Positions 35,321 through 42,482 of a stretch of DNA of 64,000 bases are shown here, in pieces. Origin of the DNA: Mycobacterium dioxanotrophicus. GTDB lineage: Bacteria > Actinomycetota > Actinomycetes > Mycobacteriales > Mycobacteriaceae. The notes under the pieces are model-generated. The model was given only the letters and a program-made list of their open reading frames with translations. It was not told the origin of the DNA and did no database searches. Location: positions 5,518,001-5,582,000 of the forward strand of contig NZ_CP020809.1 in assembly GCF_002157835.1 (NCBI RefSeq), in the 5' to 3' direction. Both the position numbers and the translations under genes were made by a program. Numbering within the stretch: position 1 is the stretch's first letter; each line of letters begins with the position of its first letter.

Positions 35321-35737
35321 TCACGGTCGCGGCGGCGTCCTCGATCGCTCGAGGTCATCGGGCCCGAACGCGTCGGGGAGCAACTCGGCGAGCCGGCGCG
35401 GGCCAACTGGATGGTCGATCAACAACTCGGGGCCGCCATGTTCCAGCAGCACTTGCCGACACCTCCCGCAGGGCATCAGCAGTGCGCCATCGGGCCCGAC
35501 ACAGCTCAATGCGATCAGCCGTCCGCCGCCCGAAGAATGCAGGTTGCAGACCACAGCGCACTCGGCACAGAGACCTAGGCCATATGAGACATTCTCCACA
35601 TTGCAGCCGATAACCACGCGGTCGTCGTCGACCAGTGCTGCGGCGCCGACCGGAAATTGGGAATATGGCGCATACGCGGTTTCAGATGCAGCAATTGCCT
35701 TCTCTCGCAATACTTTCCAGTCGACAACCCGCGTCAC
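35321..35737 (-). CDS. cdd: Cytidine deaminase
   Basis: A 138-residue tetrameric-type enzyme converting (deoxy)cytidine to (deoxy)uridine. Zinc and catalytic motifs: GCNVENVSYGLGLCAECAVV (with the Cys and proton-transfer Glu) and MPCGRCRQVL. Length and sequence agree with M. tuberculosis Cdd (133 residues). The frame extends upstream to 35932, but homology begins at VVDWKVLREKA; GTG 35737 is the nearest start. It is divergent from sdhC with 215 bp between starts. Confidence 0.95.
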   Translation of the reverse strand: MTRVVDWKVLREKAIAASETAYAPYSQFPVGAAALVDDDRVVIGCNVENVSYGLGLCAECAVVCNLHSSGGGRLIALSCVGPDGALLMPCGRCRQVLLEHGGPELLIDHPVGPRRLAELLPDAFGPDDLERSRTPPRP

Positions 35738-35804
35738 GTCAGTGTCCCGAAAATAGGTTCTGAATGCATTCCGAAACCTCCGCCTCATCGACGTGCGATG
35801 TGGA

Positions 35805-35816
35805 TAGGTAAACCTA
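35805..35816. promoter_or_regulatory. 12-bp palindrome in the cdd-sdhC gap
   Basis: TAGGTAAACCTA, a perfect palindrome 137 bp before the sdhC start and 68 bp before cdd. It resembles half of an IdeR iron box but is too short for the 19-bp consensus. The remaining gap has no gene. A regulator for sdh or cdd is possible but unassigned. Confidence 0.35.
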
Positions 35817-35952
35817 ACTTCTGGCTGTTTGGCCCGCCTTACAGCGACACCGTATTCGTTCGCCAGTGCAAATGGGTTTAGAGTCGCCCCGAGGTTTGGG
35901 GCTAATCGACAGACCAGGTCCCGAACGTCCACCGATGACGTTGGAGGGCGAT

Positions 35953-36369
35953 GTGAGTACTCAGACGGAGGTGCCGGCTGCGCGATCCGGGAAACCGCGC
36001 CGGCGCACGTTGTATCGCGGGGATCCGGGGATGTGGTCGTGGGTGTTGCATCGCATCACCGGCGCGACGATTTTCTTTTTCCTGTTTGTCCATGTGTTGG
36101 ACACCGCGTTGGTGCGGGTCAGCCCGCAGGCCTATAACGCGGTCATCGAGACCTACAAAACCCCGATTGTCGGGTTGATGGAGATGGGTCTGGTCGCCGC
36201 GGTGCTCTTCCATGCCCTCAACGGCATCCGGGTCATCCTCATCGACTTCTGGGCCCAGGGCCCGCGCTATCAACGCCACATGCTCGCCGTGGCCGTCACC
36301 GTATTCGTCATCGCCTTGATCGCCGGACTAGGAGTACTCGGTATGCACATGACGGAGCGGTTCCTGTGA
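35953..36369 (+). CDS. sdhC: Succinate dehydrogenase cytochrome b subunit SdhC
   Basis: A 138-residue membrane anchor with three helices (GATIFFFLFVHVLDTALV, VGLMEMGLVAAVLFHALNGI, and the last from AVAVTVFVIALIAGLGVLG). WSWVLHRITG and FHALNGIRVILIDF are the heme/quinone-site regions of the family. GTG 35953 has GGAGGG 5 nt upstream; ATG 35935 is a weaker alternative and would add six residues. It forms, with SdhD, A and B, the membrane-bound complex that oxidises succinate. The 3' end overlaps sdhD by GTGA. The set corresponds to Rv3316-Rv3319. Confidence 0.95.
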   Translation: MSTQTEVPAARSGKPRRRTLYRGDPGMWSWVLHRITGATIFFFLFVHVLDTALVRVSPQAYNAVIETYKTPIVGLMEMGLVAAVLFHALNGIRVILIDFWAQGPRYQRHMLAVAVTVFVIALIAGLGVLGMHMTERFL

Positions 36370-36833
36370 GCGCCCCGGGTGAATCGCGCCTGGGCCGGCC
36401 CGCACCGGTACTGGAACGCGAACACGACCGTCCCGCGGCGCTGGATCACCCCCGCGCCCCACGCCGCCCGCGCGGCATCCCCTACTTCGAGAAGTACGCG
36501 TGGCTGTTCATGCGGTTCTCCGGGGTGGCGCTGGTGTTTTTGGCGCTGGGGCACCTGTTCATCATGCTGATGTGGCAAGACGGCGTGTACCGCATCGACT
36601 TCAACTACGTCGCCACCCGATGGGCCTCGCCGTTCTGGCAGATCTGGGACATGGCCCTGCTGTGGCTGGCCATGATCCACGGCGCCAACGGCATGCGCAC
36701 CATCATCGGCGACTACGCCCGCAAAAACGTGACCAAGTTCTACCTGAACTCACTGCTACTTTTGGCCACCGGGTTCACCCTGGTGCTGGGCACCTACGTC
36801 CTGGTCACCTTCGACGCCAACATCGGGGGCTAA
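36366..36833 (+). CDS. sdhD: Succinate dehydrogenase membrane anchor SdhD
   Basis: A 155-residue protein: about 40 charged, Pro-rich N-terminal residues, then three transmembrane helices (WLFMRFSGVALVFLALGHLF, MALLWLAMIHGANGMRTI, and LLLLATGFTLVLGTYVLV). HLFIMLMWQDG and HGANGMRTIIGDY carry the likely heme-ligand and quinone residues. GTG 36366 overlaps sdhC by 4 nt; sdhA begins 4 nt after its stop. Confidence 0.93.
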   Translation: MSAPGESRLGRPAPVLEREHDRPAALDHPRAPRRPRGIPYFEKYAWLFMRFSGVALVFLALGHLFIMLMWQDGVYRIDFNYVATRWASPFWQIWDMALLWLAMIHGANGMRTIIGDYARKNVTKFYLNSLLLLATGFTLVLGTYVLVTFDANIGG

Positions 36834-36837
36834 CACC

Positions 36838-38592
36838 ATGATTCACCACCATCGCTACGACGTCGTCATCGTCGGCGCCGGGGGCGCCGGCATGCGCGCC
36901 GCGGTCGAAGCCGCCCCGCGCGCCCGCACCGCGGTGCTGACCAAGCTCTACCCCACCCGCAGCCACACCGGCGCCGCCCAGGGCGGCATGTGCGCCGCAC
37001 TGGCCAACGTCGAAGAAGACAACTGGGAATGGCACACCTTCGACACCGTCAAAGGCGGCGACTACCTCGCCGACCAGGACGCCGTGGAAATCATGGCCAA
37101 AGAAGCCATCGACGCCGTACTGGACTTAGAGAAAATGGGGATGCCGTTCAACCGCACCCCCGAAGGCCGCATCGACCAACGCCGCTTCGGCGGACACACC
37201 CGCGATCACGGCAAAGCCCCGGTCCGGCGGGCCTGCTACGCCGCCGACCGCACCGGCCACATGATCCTGCAAACCCTCTACCAAAACTGCGTCAAACACG
37301 ACGTCGAATTCTTCAACGAGTTCTACGCGCTGGACGTCGCGCTGACCGACACCCCCGCCGGCCCGGTCGCCACCGGCGTCATCGCCTACGAGTTGGCCAC
37401 CGGCGACATCCACATCTTCCACGCCAAGGCCATCGTGTTCGCCACCGGCGGGTCCGGGCGCATGTACAAGACCACCTCCAATGCCCACACCCTGACCGGT
37501 GACGGCCTTGGCATCATCTTCCGCAAAGGACTCCCGCTGGAAGACATGGAATTCCACCAATTCCACCCCACCGGCCTGGCCGGGCTGGGCATCCTCATCT
37601 CCGAAGCCGTCCGCGGCGAAGGCGGCCGGCTGCTCAACGGCGAAGGCGAACGGTTCATGGAACGCTACGCGCCGACCATCGTCGACCTCGCCCCGCGCGA
37701 CATCGTCGCCCGCTCCATGGTCCTCGAAGTCCTCGAAGGCCGCGGCGCCGGACCCAACAAGGACTACGTCTACATCGACGTGCGCCACCTCGGCGAAGAC
37801 GTGCTGGAAGCCAAACTGCCCGACATCACCGAATTCGCCCGCACCTACCTCGGGGTGGACCCGGTCACCGAACTCGTCCCGGTCTACCCCACCTGTCACT
37901 ACGTCATGGGCGGCATCCCCACCACCGTGCACGGCCAAGTCCTGCGCGACAACACCAACGTCATCCCCGGCCTCTACGCCGCCGGGGAATGCGCCTGCGT
38001 CTCAGTGCACGGCGCCAACCGGCTAGGCACCAACTCCCTGCTCGACATCAACGTCTTCGGCCGCCGCGCCGGCATCGCCGCCGCCGAATACGCCAACAAC
38101 CACAACCACGTCGACCTCCCCGACAATCCCGCCGACATGGTCGTGGGCTGGGTCGCCGACATCCTCTCCGAACACGGCAACGAACGCGTCGCCGACATCC
38201 GCACCGCCCTGCAACAGTCGATGGACAACAATGCCGCGGTGTTCCGCACCGAAGAAACGTTGAAGCAGGCGTTGACCGACATCCACGCCCTCAAAGAGCG
38301 CTACTCCCGGATCACCGTGCACGACAAGGGCAAACGCTACAACAGCGACCTCCTCGAAGCCATCGAACTCGGGTTCCTGCTCGAACTCGCCGAAGTCACC
38401 GTCGTCGGCGCCCTCAACCGCAAAGAATCCCGCGGTGGGCACGCCCGCGAGGACTACCCCAACCGCGACGACACCAACTACATGCGCCACACCATGGCCT
38501 ACAAACAAGGCACCGACCTGCTCAGCGATATCCGGTTGGACTACAAGCCCGTGGTCCAGACTCGCTACGAGCCGATGGAACGGAAATACTGA
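36838..38592 (+). CDS. sdhA: Succinate dehydrogenase flavoprotein subunit SdhA
   Basis: A 584-residue flavoprotein with covalent FAD. Motifs: VIVGAGGAGMRAAVEA at the N-terminus, RSHTGAAQGGM (His that links FAD), EFHQFHPTGLAG and SEAVRGEGGRLLNGEGERFM (dicarboxylate-binding and catalytic Arg), HYVMGGIPT, and NSLLDINVFGRRAG near the C-terminal half. It oxidises succinate to fumarate. Codons strongly favour C at the third position, more than in flanking genes, as for highly expressed genes. Confidence 0.97.
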   Translation: MIHHHRYDVVIVGAGGAGMRAAVEAAPRARTAVLTKLYPTRSHTGAAQGGMCAALANVEEDNWEWHTFDTVKGGDYLADQDAVEIMAKEAIDAVLDLEKMGMPFNRTPEGRIDQRRFGGHTRDHGKAPVRRACYAADRTGHMILQTLYQNCVKHDVEFFNEFYALDVALTDTPAGPVATGVIAYELATGDIHIFHAKAIVFATGGSGRMYKTTSNAHTLTGDGLGIIFRKGLPLEDMEFHQFHPTGLAGLGILISEAVRGEGGRLLNGEGERFMERYAPTIVDLAPRDIVARSMVLEVLEGRGAGPNKDYVYIDVRHLGEDVLEAKLPDITEFARTYLGVDPVTELVPVYPTCHYVMGGIPTTVHGQVLRDNTNVIPGLYAAGECACVSVHGANRLGTNSLLDINVFGRRAGIAAAEYANNHNHVDLPDNPADMVVGWVADILSEHGNERVADIRTALQQSMDNNAAVFRTEETLKQALTDIHALKERYSRITVHDKGKRYNSDLLEAIELGFLLELAEVTVVGALNRKESRGGHAREDYPNRDDTNYMRHTMAYKQGTDLLSDIRLDYKPVVQTRYEPMERKY

Positions 38593-38627
38593 CCGATGAG
38601 CCGCTTGCGCGAAGAGGAGACGACCCC

Positions 38628-39413
38628 GTGAGTGCACCTGTCATCGACAAGCCCGAAGCCGGCGACCCGCCCCTGCCCCCCATCCCCGACGGCGCGGTCA
38701 TGGTCACCCTCAAAATCGCCCGATTCAACCCGGAAAACCCCGACGCCGCCGGCTGGCAAAGCTTCCGCGTGCCCTGCCTGCCGTCGGACCGGCTACTCAA
38801 CCTGCTGCTCTACGTCAAGGGCTACCTCGACGGCACCCTGACCTTCCGCCGCTCCTGCGCCCACGGCGTCTGCGGCTCGGATGCCATGCGCATCAACGGA
38901 GTCAACCGACTCGCCTGCAAAGTCCTCATGCGCGACCTGCTACCCAAAAAACCCGGCAAACAACTCACCATCACCATCGAACCCATCCGCGGCCTACCCG
39001 TGGAAAAAGACCTCGTCGTCGACATGGAACCCTTCTTCGACGCCTACCGCGCCGTCAAACCATTCCTCATCACCTCAGGCAACCCACCCACCCGCGAACG
39101 CATCCAAAGCGCCACCGACCGCGCCCGCTTCGACGACACCACCAAATGCATCCTCTGCGCCTGCTGCACCACCAGCTGCCCCGTCTACTGGAGCGAAGGC
39201 TCCTACTTCGGCCCCGCCGCCATCGTCAACGCCCACCGCTTCATCTTCGACTCCCGCGACGAAGCCGCCGCCGAACGCCTCGACATCCTCAACGAAGTCG
39301 ACGGTGTCTGGCGCTGCCGCACCACCTTCAACTGCACCGAAGCCTGCCCCCGCGGCATCCAAGTCACCCAAGCCATCCAAGAAGTCAAACGCGCCTTAAT
39401 GTTCGCCCGCTAA
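38628..39413 (+). CDS. sdhB: Succinate dehydrogenase iron-sulfur subunit SdhB
   Basis: A 261-residue three-cluster protein. [2Fe-2S] site CAHGVCGSDAMRINGVNRLAC; [4Fe-4S] and [3Fe-4S] sites in CILCACCTTSCPVYW and CTEACPRGI. It carries electrons from SdhA to quinone. GTG 38628 has GAAGAGGAG upstream and lies 35 nt after sdhA. Homology begins a few residues later. The operon ends here at a 21-bp perfect hairpin. Confidence 0.96.
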   Translation: MSAPVIDKPEAGDPPLPPIPDGAVMVTLKIARFNPENPDAAGWQSFRVPCLPSDRLLNLLLYVKGYLDGTLTFRRSCAHGVCGSDAMRINGVNRLACKVLMRDLLPKKPGKQLTITIEPIRGLPVEKDLVVDMEPFFDAYRAVKPFLITSGNPPTRERIQSATDRARFDDTTKCILCACCTTSCPVYWSEGSYFGPAAIVNAHRFIFDSRDEAAAERLDILNEVDGVWRCRTTFNCTEACPRGIQVTQAIQEVKRALMFAR

Positions 39414-39428
39414 TTTGATTCGCCGAGC

Positions 39429-39475
39429 GTGAAGAAGATCGCGAGATTCGCCGAGAATCTCGCGATCTTCTTCAC
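39429..39475. terminator. Perfect 21-bp hairpin, bidirectional terminator after sdhB
   Basis: Arms 39429-39449 and 39455-39475 are exact reverse complements (starting GTGAAGAAGATCGCGAG) with a 5-nt loop GCCGA. No U-tract follows. It is placed 16 nt after the sdhB stop and includes the stop codon of the convergent gene at 39472, so it can end both transcripts. A CGCCGA hexamer immediately precedes it. Confidence 0.85.
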
Positions 39476-40326
39476 ACTGGGCACCCGCGTGCGCGTAGTG
39501 CTTCCCGGGTGCGCGCGATGATGGTGCCCTGCCGGTGTCGGAGCAAGTCGGCGCCCACCCGGACGATGCGCCAGCCAAGTGCGCGGTACTGCGCATCCTG
39601 ATCGATGTCCTTGGTGCGCTGTCTCGGGTCGGTCCAATGCTGGATACCGTCGTACTGAACGCCGACCTTCCACTCCGGCCACCCCATGTCGATCCGGCCC
39701 ACCTGCAGGTCATGGTCGAACACCTCGATCTGGGTCTGCGACGGTCGCATCCCGGCGTCGGTATACAGCAGGCGAAGCCGGGTTTCCTGCGGTGACTCGG
39801 CACCGGCATCGGCTAGCTCGAGCACCTCGCGCAATTGCACCAGGCCTCGCACACCCCGGTGATGGGCCAGGAGTGCCTGCACGTCAACGACTTTCAGGTC
39901 GGCGGCCTGCAGCAACGCGTCCACCCGGATGACGGCCGTCTCCAGTCCACGCCGGCGGCCGAGGTCGAATGCCGTGCGTGCCGGCGTCGTCGTCCGGATG
40001 CCACGCACCGTGCAGACTTCGTCGTCGGCGAGGCGGTCACTGTGCAACACGATGCCGTTGGTCTTGTGTCTGCTGGAGTGATTGAGCTCGGCGGGCAGCT
40101 CCGCGTTGATCCACTTGGAACCATGGAGCGCGGCCGCCGACAGCCCAGCGACGATCCCGCGCCGCCCCGACCACAACCACGCCGCGACCGCCTTGTCGAT
40201 GGGTTTCAGTTCTGCGCCGCGCGGGACATAAACATCGCGATGCAGCATGTGGTGGCGCGTGCTCAGCTGGTACCGATTGACCAAACCCGCCGCGAGTGCC
40301 TCGGATCCGACAAAGGGCAATGGCAT
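39472..40326 (-). CDS. DUF559-like protein with PD-(D/E)XK-type C-terminal domain
   Basis: A 284-residue protein. The N-terminal half resembles AbiEi-like or winged-helix proteins found widely in actinobacteria (AAWLWSGRRGIVAGLSAAAL, then TTPARTAFDLGRR). The C-terminal 100 residues have the look of a Vsr/DUF559 nuclease-like fold: SPQETRLRLLYTDAG, RIDMGWPEWKVGVQYDGIQH and AQYRALGWRIVRVGADLL. No cognate toxin gene is next to it. Mycobacteria carry many such paralogues, and their function is not established. It is convergent with sdhB. Confidence 0.75.
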   Translation of the reverse strand: MPLPFVGSEALAAGLVNRYQLSTRHHMLHRDVYVPRGAELKPIDKAVAAWLWSGRRGIVAGLSAAALHGSKWINAELPAELNHSSRHKTNGIVLHSDRLADDEVCTVRGIRTTTPARTAFDLGRRRGLETAVIRVDALLQAADLKVVDVQALLAHHRGVRGLVQLREVLELADAGAESPQETRLRLLYTDAGMRPSQTQIEVFDHDLQVGRIDMGWPEWKVGVQYDGIQHWTDPRQRTKDIDQDAQYRALGWRIVRVGADLLRHRQGTIIARTREALRARGCPV

Positions 40327-40373
40327 GCGAATAGGACGCTGCGGAGGTCAACCCGGTTCCACCGCTCGCCGGC

Positions 40374-40400
40374 TGTCACACATCGCGAGGCTGTCTCGTC
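40374..40400 (+). promoter_or_regulatory. ECF41 (SigJ) promoter, TGTCACA-N16-CGTC
   Basis: TGTCACA at 40374-40380, a 16-nt spacer and CGTC at 40397-40400 match the published ECF41 consensus exactly. The ATG of the carboxymuconolactone-decarboxylase-like gene is at 40409, so its mRNA would be leaderless; no ribosome site is seen. The ECF41 gene sigJ lies 1 kb away. Confidence 0.82.
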
Positions 40401-40408
40401 TGACTGGT

Positions 40409-40996
40409 ATGACCACACGAATCGCCCCTGTGACCCCCAAACAAGCCGGCCTGCTGACCCGGGTGATGTACCGCGTCGCCAAGCGTCGCTTCGGTGAGGT
40501 GCCCGAGCCGTTCACCGTCGCCGCACACCATCCGCGGCTGCTGGTCGCCAATGCGGTTCACGAAACTCTGCTGCAGAGCGGCTCGAAGAAGCTCCCGGCC
40601 AGCGTCCGTGAACTGGCCGTGCTGTGGACTGCCCGCACGGTCGGCTGCTCGTGGTGCGTCGATTTCGGGTCGATGCTGATGCGGCTGGAGAACCTGGATG
40701 TCGACCGGCTGAAGTCGATCGACGACTATGCGACCTCACCGCTGTACACCGAGGACGAGCGCGCCGCCATCGCCTACGCCAACGCGATGACCACCGATCC
40801 GCACACCGTCACCGACGAGCAGATCGCCGATCTGAAGAAGCGGTTCGGCGACGACGGCGTGATCGAGCTGACGTATCAGATCGGGGTGGAGAACATGCGG
40901 GCCCGGATGTATTCGGCGCTGGGCATCACCGAGCAGGGCTTCAGCTCGGGGGATGCGTGCCGGGTTCCGTGGGCGGTGTCTGAGCAGCAGGCGTGA
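40409..40996 (+). CDS. Carboxymuconolactone decarboxylase/AhpD-like protein
   Basis: A 195-residue all-helical protein of the CMD/AhpD family. The redox motif CSWCVDFGS (CxxC) with nearby acidic and His-poor surroundings fits alkylhydroperoxidase-like members rather than true lactone decarboxylases. KLPASVRELAVLWTARTVGC is the conserved helix before it. CMD-type genes are one of the standard partners of ECF41 sigma factors, and an exact ECF41 promoter lies directly upstream. It probably acts in peroxide or electrophile defence under SigJ. The 3' end overlaps the convergent PPOX gene by 56 nt. Confidence 0.88.
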   Translation: MTTRIAPVTPKQAGLLTRVMYRVAKRRFGEVPEPFTVAAHHPRLLVANAVHETLLQSGSKKLPASVRELAVLWTARTVGCSWCVDFGSMLMRLENLDVDRLKSIDDYATSPLYTEDERAAIAYANAMTTDPHTVTDEQIADLKKRFGDDGVIELTYQIGVENMRARMYSALGITEQGFSSGDACRVPWAVSEQQA

Positions 40997-41471
40997 TCTC
41001 GATGTAGGCCACGGCCGCGCCCATGGCTTGGCTGCCGCGGTCCAGGCCACGCTCGAACACCTTCATGGGACGGCTCCAATTCGCGGCGATCACGGCGTCG
41101 GCGTGCGCGGTTTCTGACTCATCCAGAATCCGCGCCACGCCGGCGACCACCGGTCCGCTCGGTTTACCGCGAAGGTTGCTGGCCACCACGAGAACCCGCG
41201 GATTGTTGCGGATGCGCTTGACCTTTCCCGTCGACGCGTCGGTCCGGACGTAAATCTTGCCGTCGGCGACGCCATGGTTGATCGGGCTGGGCATGGCCTC
41301 TCCGGAACGCTTGAACGTCACCAGCAGGATCTGGCGGTGGCGGTCGAAGCCGGTGAAGTCGTTTCCGGTGGGCTCACCGATGTCGAAAGCCTCTGGAGCC
41401 CGCAGCTTGTCCATGCCGCGGAACATCAGCCGGCTGAAGGTCTGGCCCAGATTTCCCGAATCTGCTGGCAT
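40941..41471 (-). CDS. PPOX-class F420-dependent oxidoreductase-like protein
   Basis: A 176-residue split-barrel protein of the pyridoxamine-phosphate-oxidase-like superfamily. The family core is ILLVTFKRSGEAMPSPINHG followed by VRTDASTGKVKRIRNNPRVL, as in mycobacterial F420 (or FMN) binding members. Substrate is unknown; reductases of this class detoxify quinones and other electrophiles. The start ATG 41471 shares its A with the sigJ stop (TGATG), so sigJ and this gene are translationally coupled. Confidence 0.85.
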   Translation of the reverse strand: MPADSGNLGQTFSRLMFRGMDKLRAPEAFDIGEPTGNDFTGFDRHRQILLVTFKRSGEAMPSPINHGVADGKIYVRTDASTGKVKRIRNNPRVLVVASNLRGKPSGPVVAGVARILDESETAHADAVIAANWSRPMKVFERGLDRGSQAMGAAVAYIEITPAAQTPPTEPGTHPPS

Positions 41472-42394
41472 CACAACGCACCTCCACGTAGCGGGGAACC
41501 GGTGAACTTGTCAGGGTTGGCGATATCCCATACCGCGCAGACCTTTCCGTCGCGGATGGTCATGGCGGTGACCCGCGGCATCATCTCCGGATAGCCGTCG
41601 CCGGCCGGCGCACCCGGGGTGTAGGTGCCCAGTTCGCCGTTGATGAACGCCAACTGCGCTTCCGCCAGCCAGTTGGGCCCGTACCGCTTCGCGAGCCCGA
41701 GCAGAAACCGCGCCACCTTGTCGGGGCCGTGGATGACCCGCGCCGCCGTCGGCGCCCGGCGGTTGGAGTCCCCGGTGAACGTGGCATCCGGATGCAGAAG
41801 GCGCACAACGGCTTCCAGGTCTCCGGTGGCCAACGCCGCCATGAACGCCCCGGCCAGCTCGTTGTGGGTGTCGGCCGGAACCGGTGGCGGGGCGTCGGCC
41901 ACCGCCCGGCGGGCACGGGAAGCCAGCTGACGCGCCGAGGCGGGGCTGACGCCGAGCTCGTCGGCGATCTCCGGGAACGGCACGGCGAAGCCGTCGTGCA
42001 ACACGAACGCCACCCGTTGATCCGGTGTCAGGCGTTCGAGCACCACCATGGCGGCGAACCGGGCGTCCTCACCGGCGACCACCGCGGTCAGTGGGTCTGC
42101 GGCGCCGGACCCGGTCAGATCGAAACGCGTCACCACCGGCTCGGGCAGCCATTCACCGACGTAGGCTTCACGCCGGTGCGCGGCCGACCGCAACCGGTCC
42201 AGCCCGAGTCGGCTGACCACCGTGGTCAGCCAGGCTCGCAGGTCGTGGATCTCGCCCCGGTTGGTGTCCCACCGGATCCAGGCCTCCTGCACGATGTCCT
42301 CGGCATCGGCGTAGGTGCCCGTCAACCGGTAGGCGACCGCAAGGAGATTCGGCCGCAACTGCTCGAACTCATCGACGCGAGTGCTCGCGGTCAT
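41471..42394 (-). CDS. sigJ: ECF41 sigma factor SigJ
   Basis: A 307-residue sigma factor very close to M. tuberculosis SigJ (Rv3328c). Region 2: LLAVAYRLTGTYADAEDIVQ, EAWIRWD; region 4: FVLHDGFAVPFPEIADELGV, ARQLASRARRAV. The linker WLPEP and the C-terminal SnoaL-like domain ending in VCAVWDIANPDKFTGSPL are the ECF41 hallmarks; the fused domain tunes activity in place of an anti-sigma factor. It is next to a CMD/AhpD-like gene with an exact ECF41 promoter and coupled to a PPOX gene. Neighbouring order (then an aminotransferase and dacB1) matches Rv3328c-Rv3330. In M. tuberculosis SigJ is linked to peroxide resistance. Confidence 0.94.
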   Translation of the reverse strand: MTASTRVDEFEQLRPNLLAVAYRLTGTYADAEDIVQEAWIRWDTNRGEIHDLRAWLTTVVSRLGLDRLRSAAHRREAYVGEWLPEPVVTRFDLTGSGAADPLTAVVAGEDARFAAMVVLERLTPDQRVAFVLHDGFAVPFPEIADELGVSPASARQLASRARRAVADAPPPVPADTHNELAGAFMAALATGDLEAVVRLLHPDATFTGDSNRRAPTAARVIHGPDKVARFLLGLAKRYGPNWLAEAQLAFINGELGTYTPGAPAGDGYPEMMPRVTAMTIRDGKVCAVWDIANPDKFTGSPLRGGAL

Positions 42395-42410
42395 GGCCTC
42401 AGTTTAGCCG

Positions 42411-42473
42411 CGCCGAGACTACGGGTTTGTTCGCGAATCAGGCGGATTCGCACCACAAACCGTAGTGTCGGCG
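42411..42473 (-). terminator. Two-tier hairpin with CGCCGA/TCGGCG ends
   Basis: Outer arms 42411-42430 (CGCCGAGACTACGGGTTTGT) and 42455-42473 (ACAAACCGTAGTGTCGGCG) pair with one mismatch and one bulge. An inner 7-bp stem, GCGAATC/GATTCGC, lies at 42433-42451. It starts 10 nt beyond the aldehyde dehydrogenase stop and ends that transcript before sigJ. Confidence 0.7.
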
Positions 42474-42482
42474 AGAGGGTGC

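Noticed and set aside
35805..35816. IdeR iron box upstream of sdhC
   Set aside because: Only a 12-bp core is present; the 19-bp consensus is not met, so it is listed only as an unassigned palindrome.
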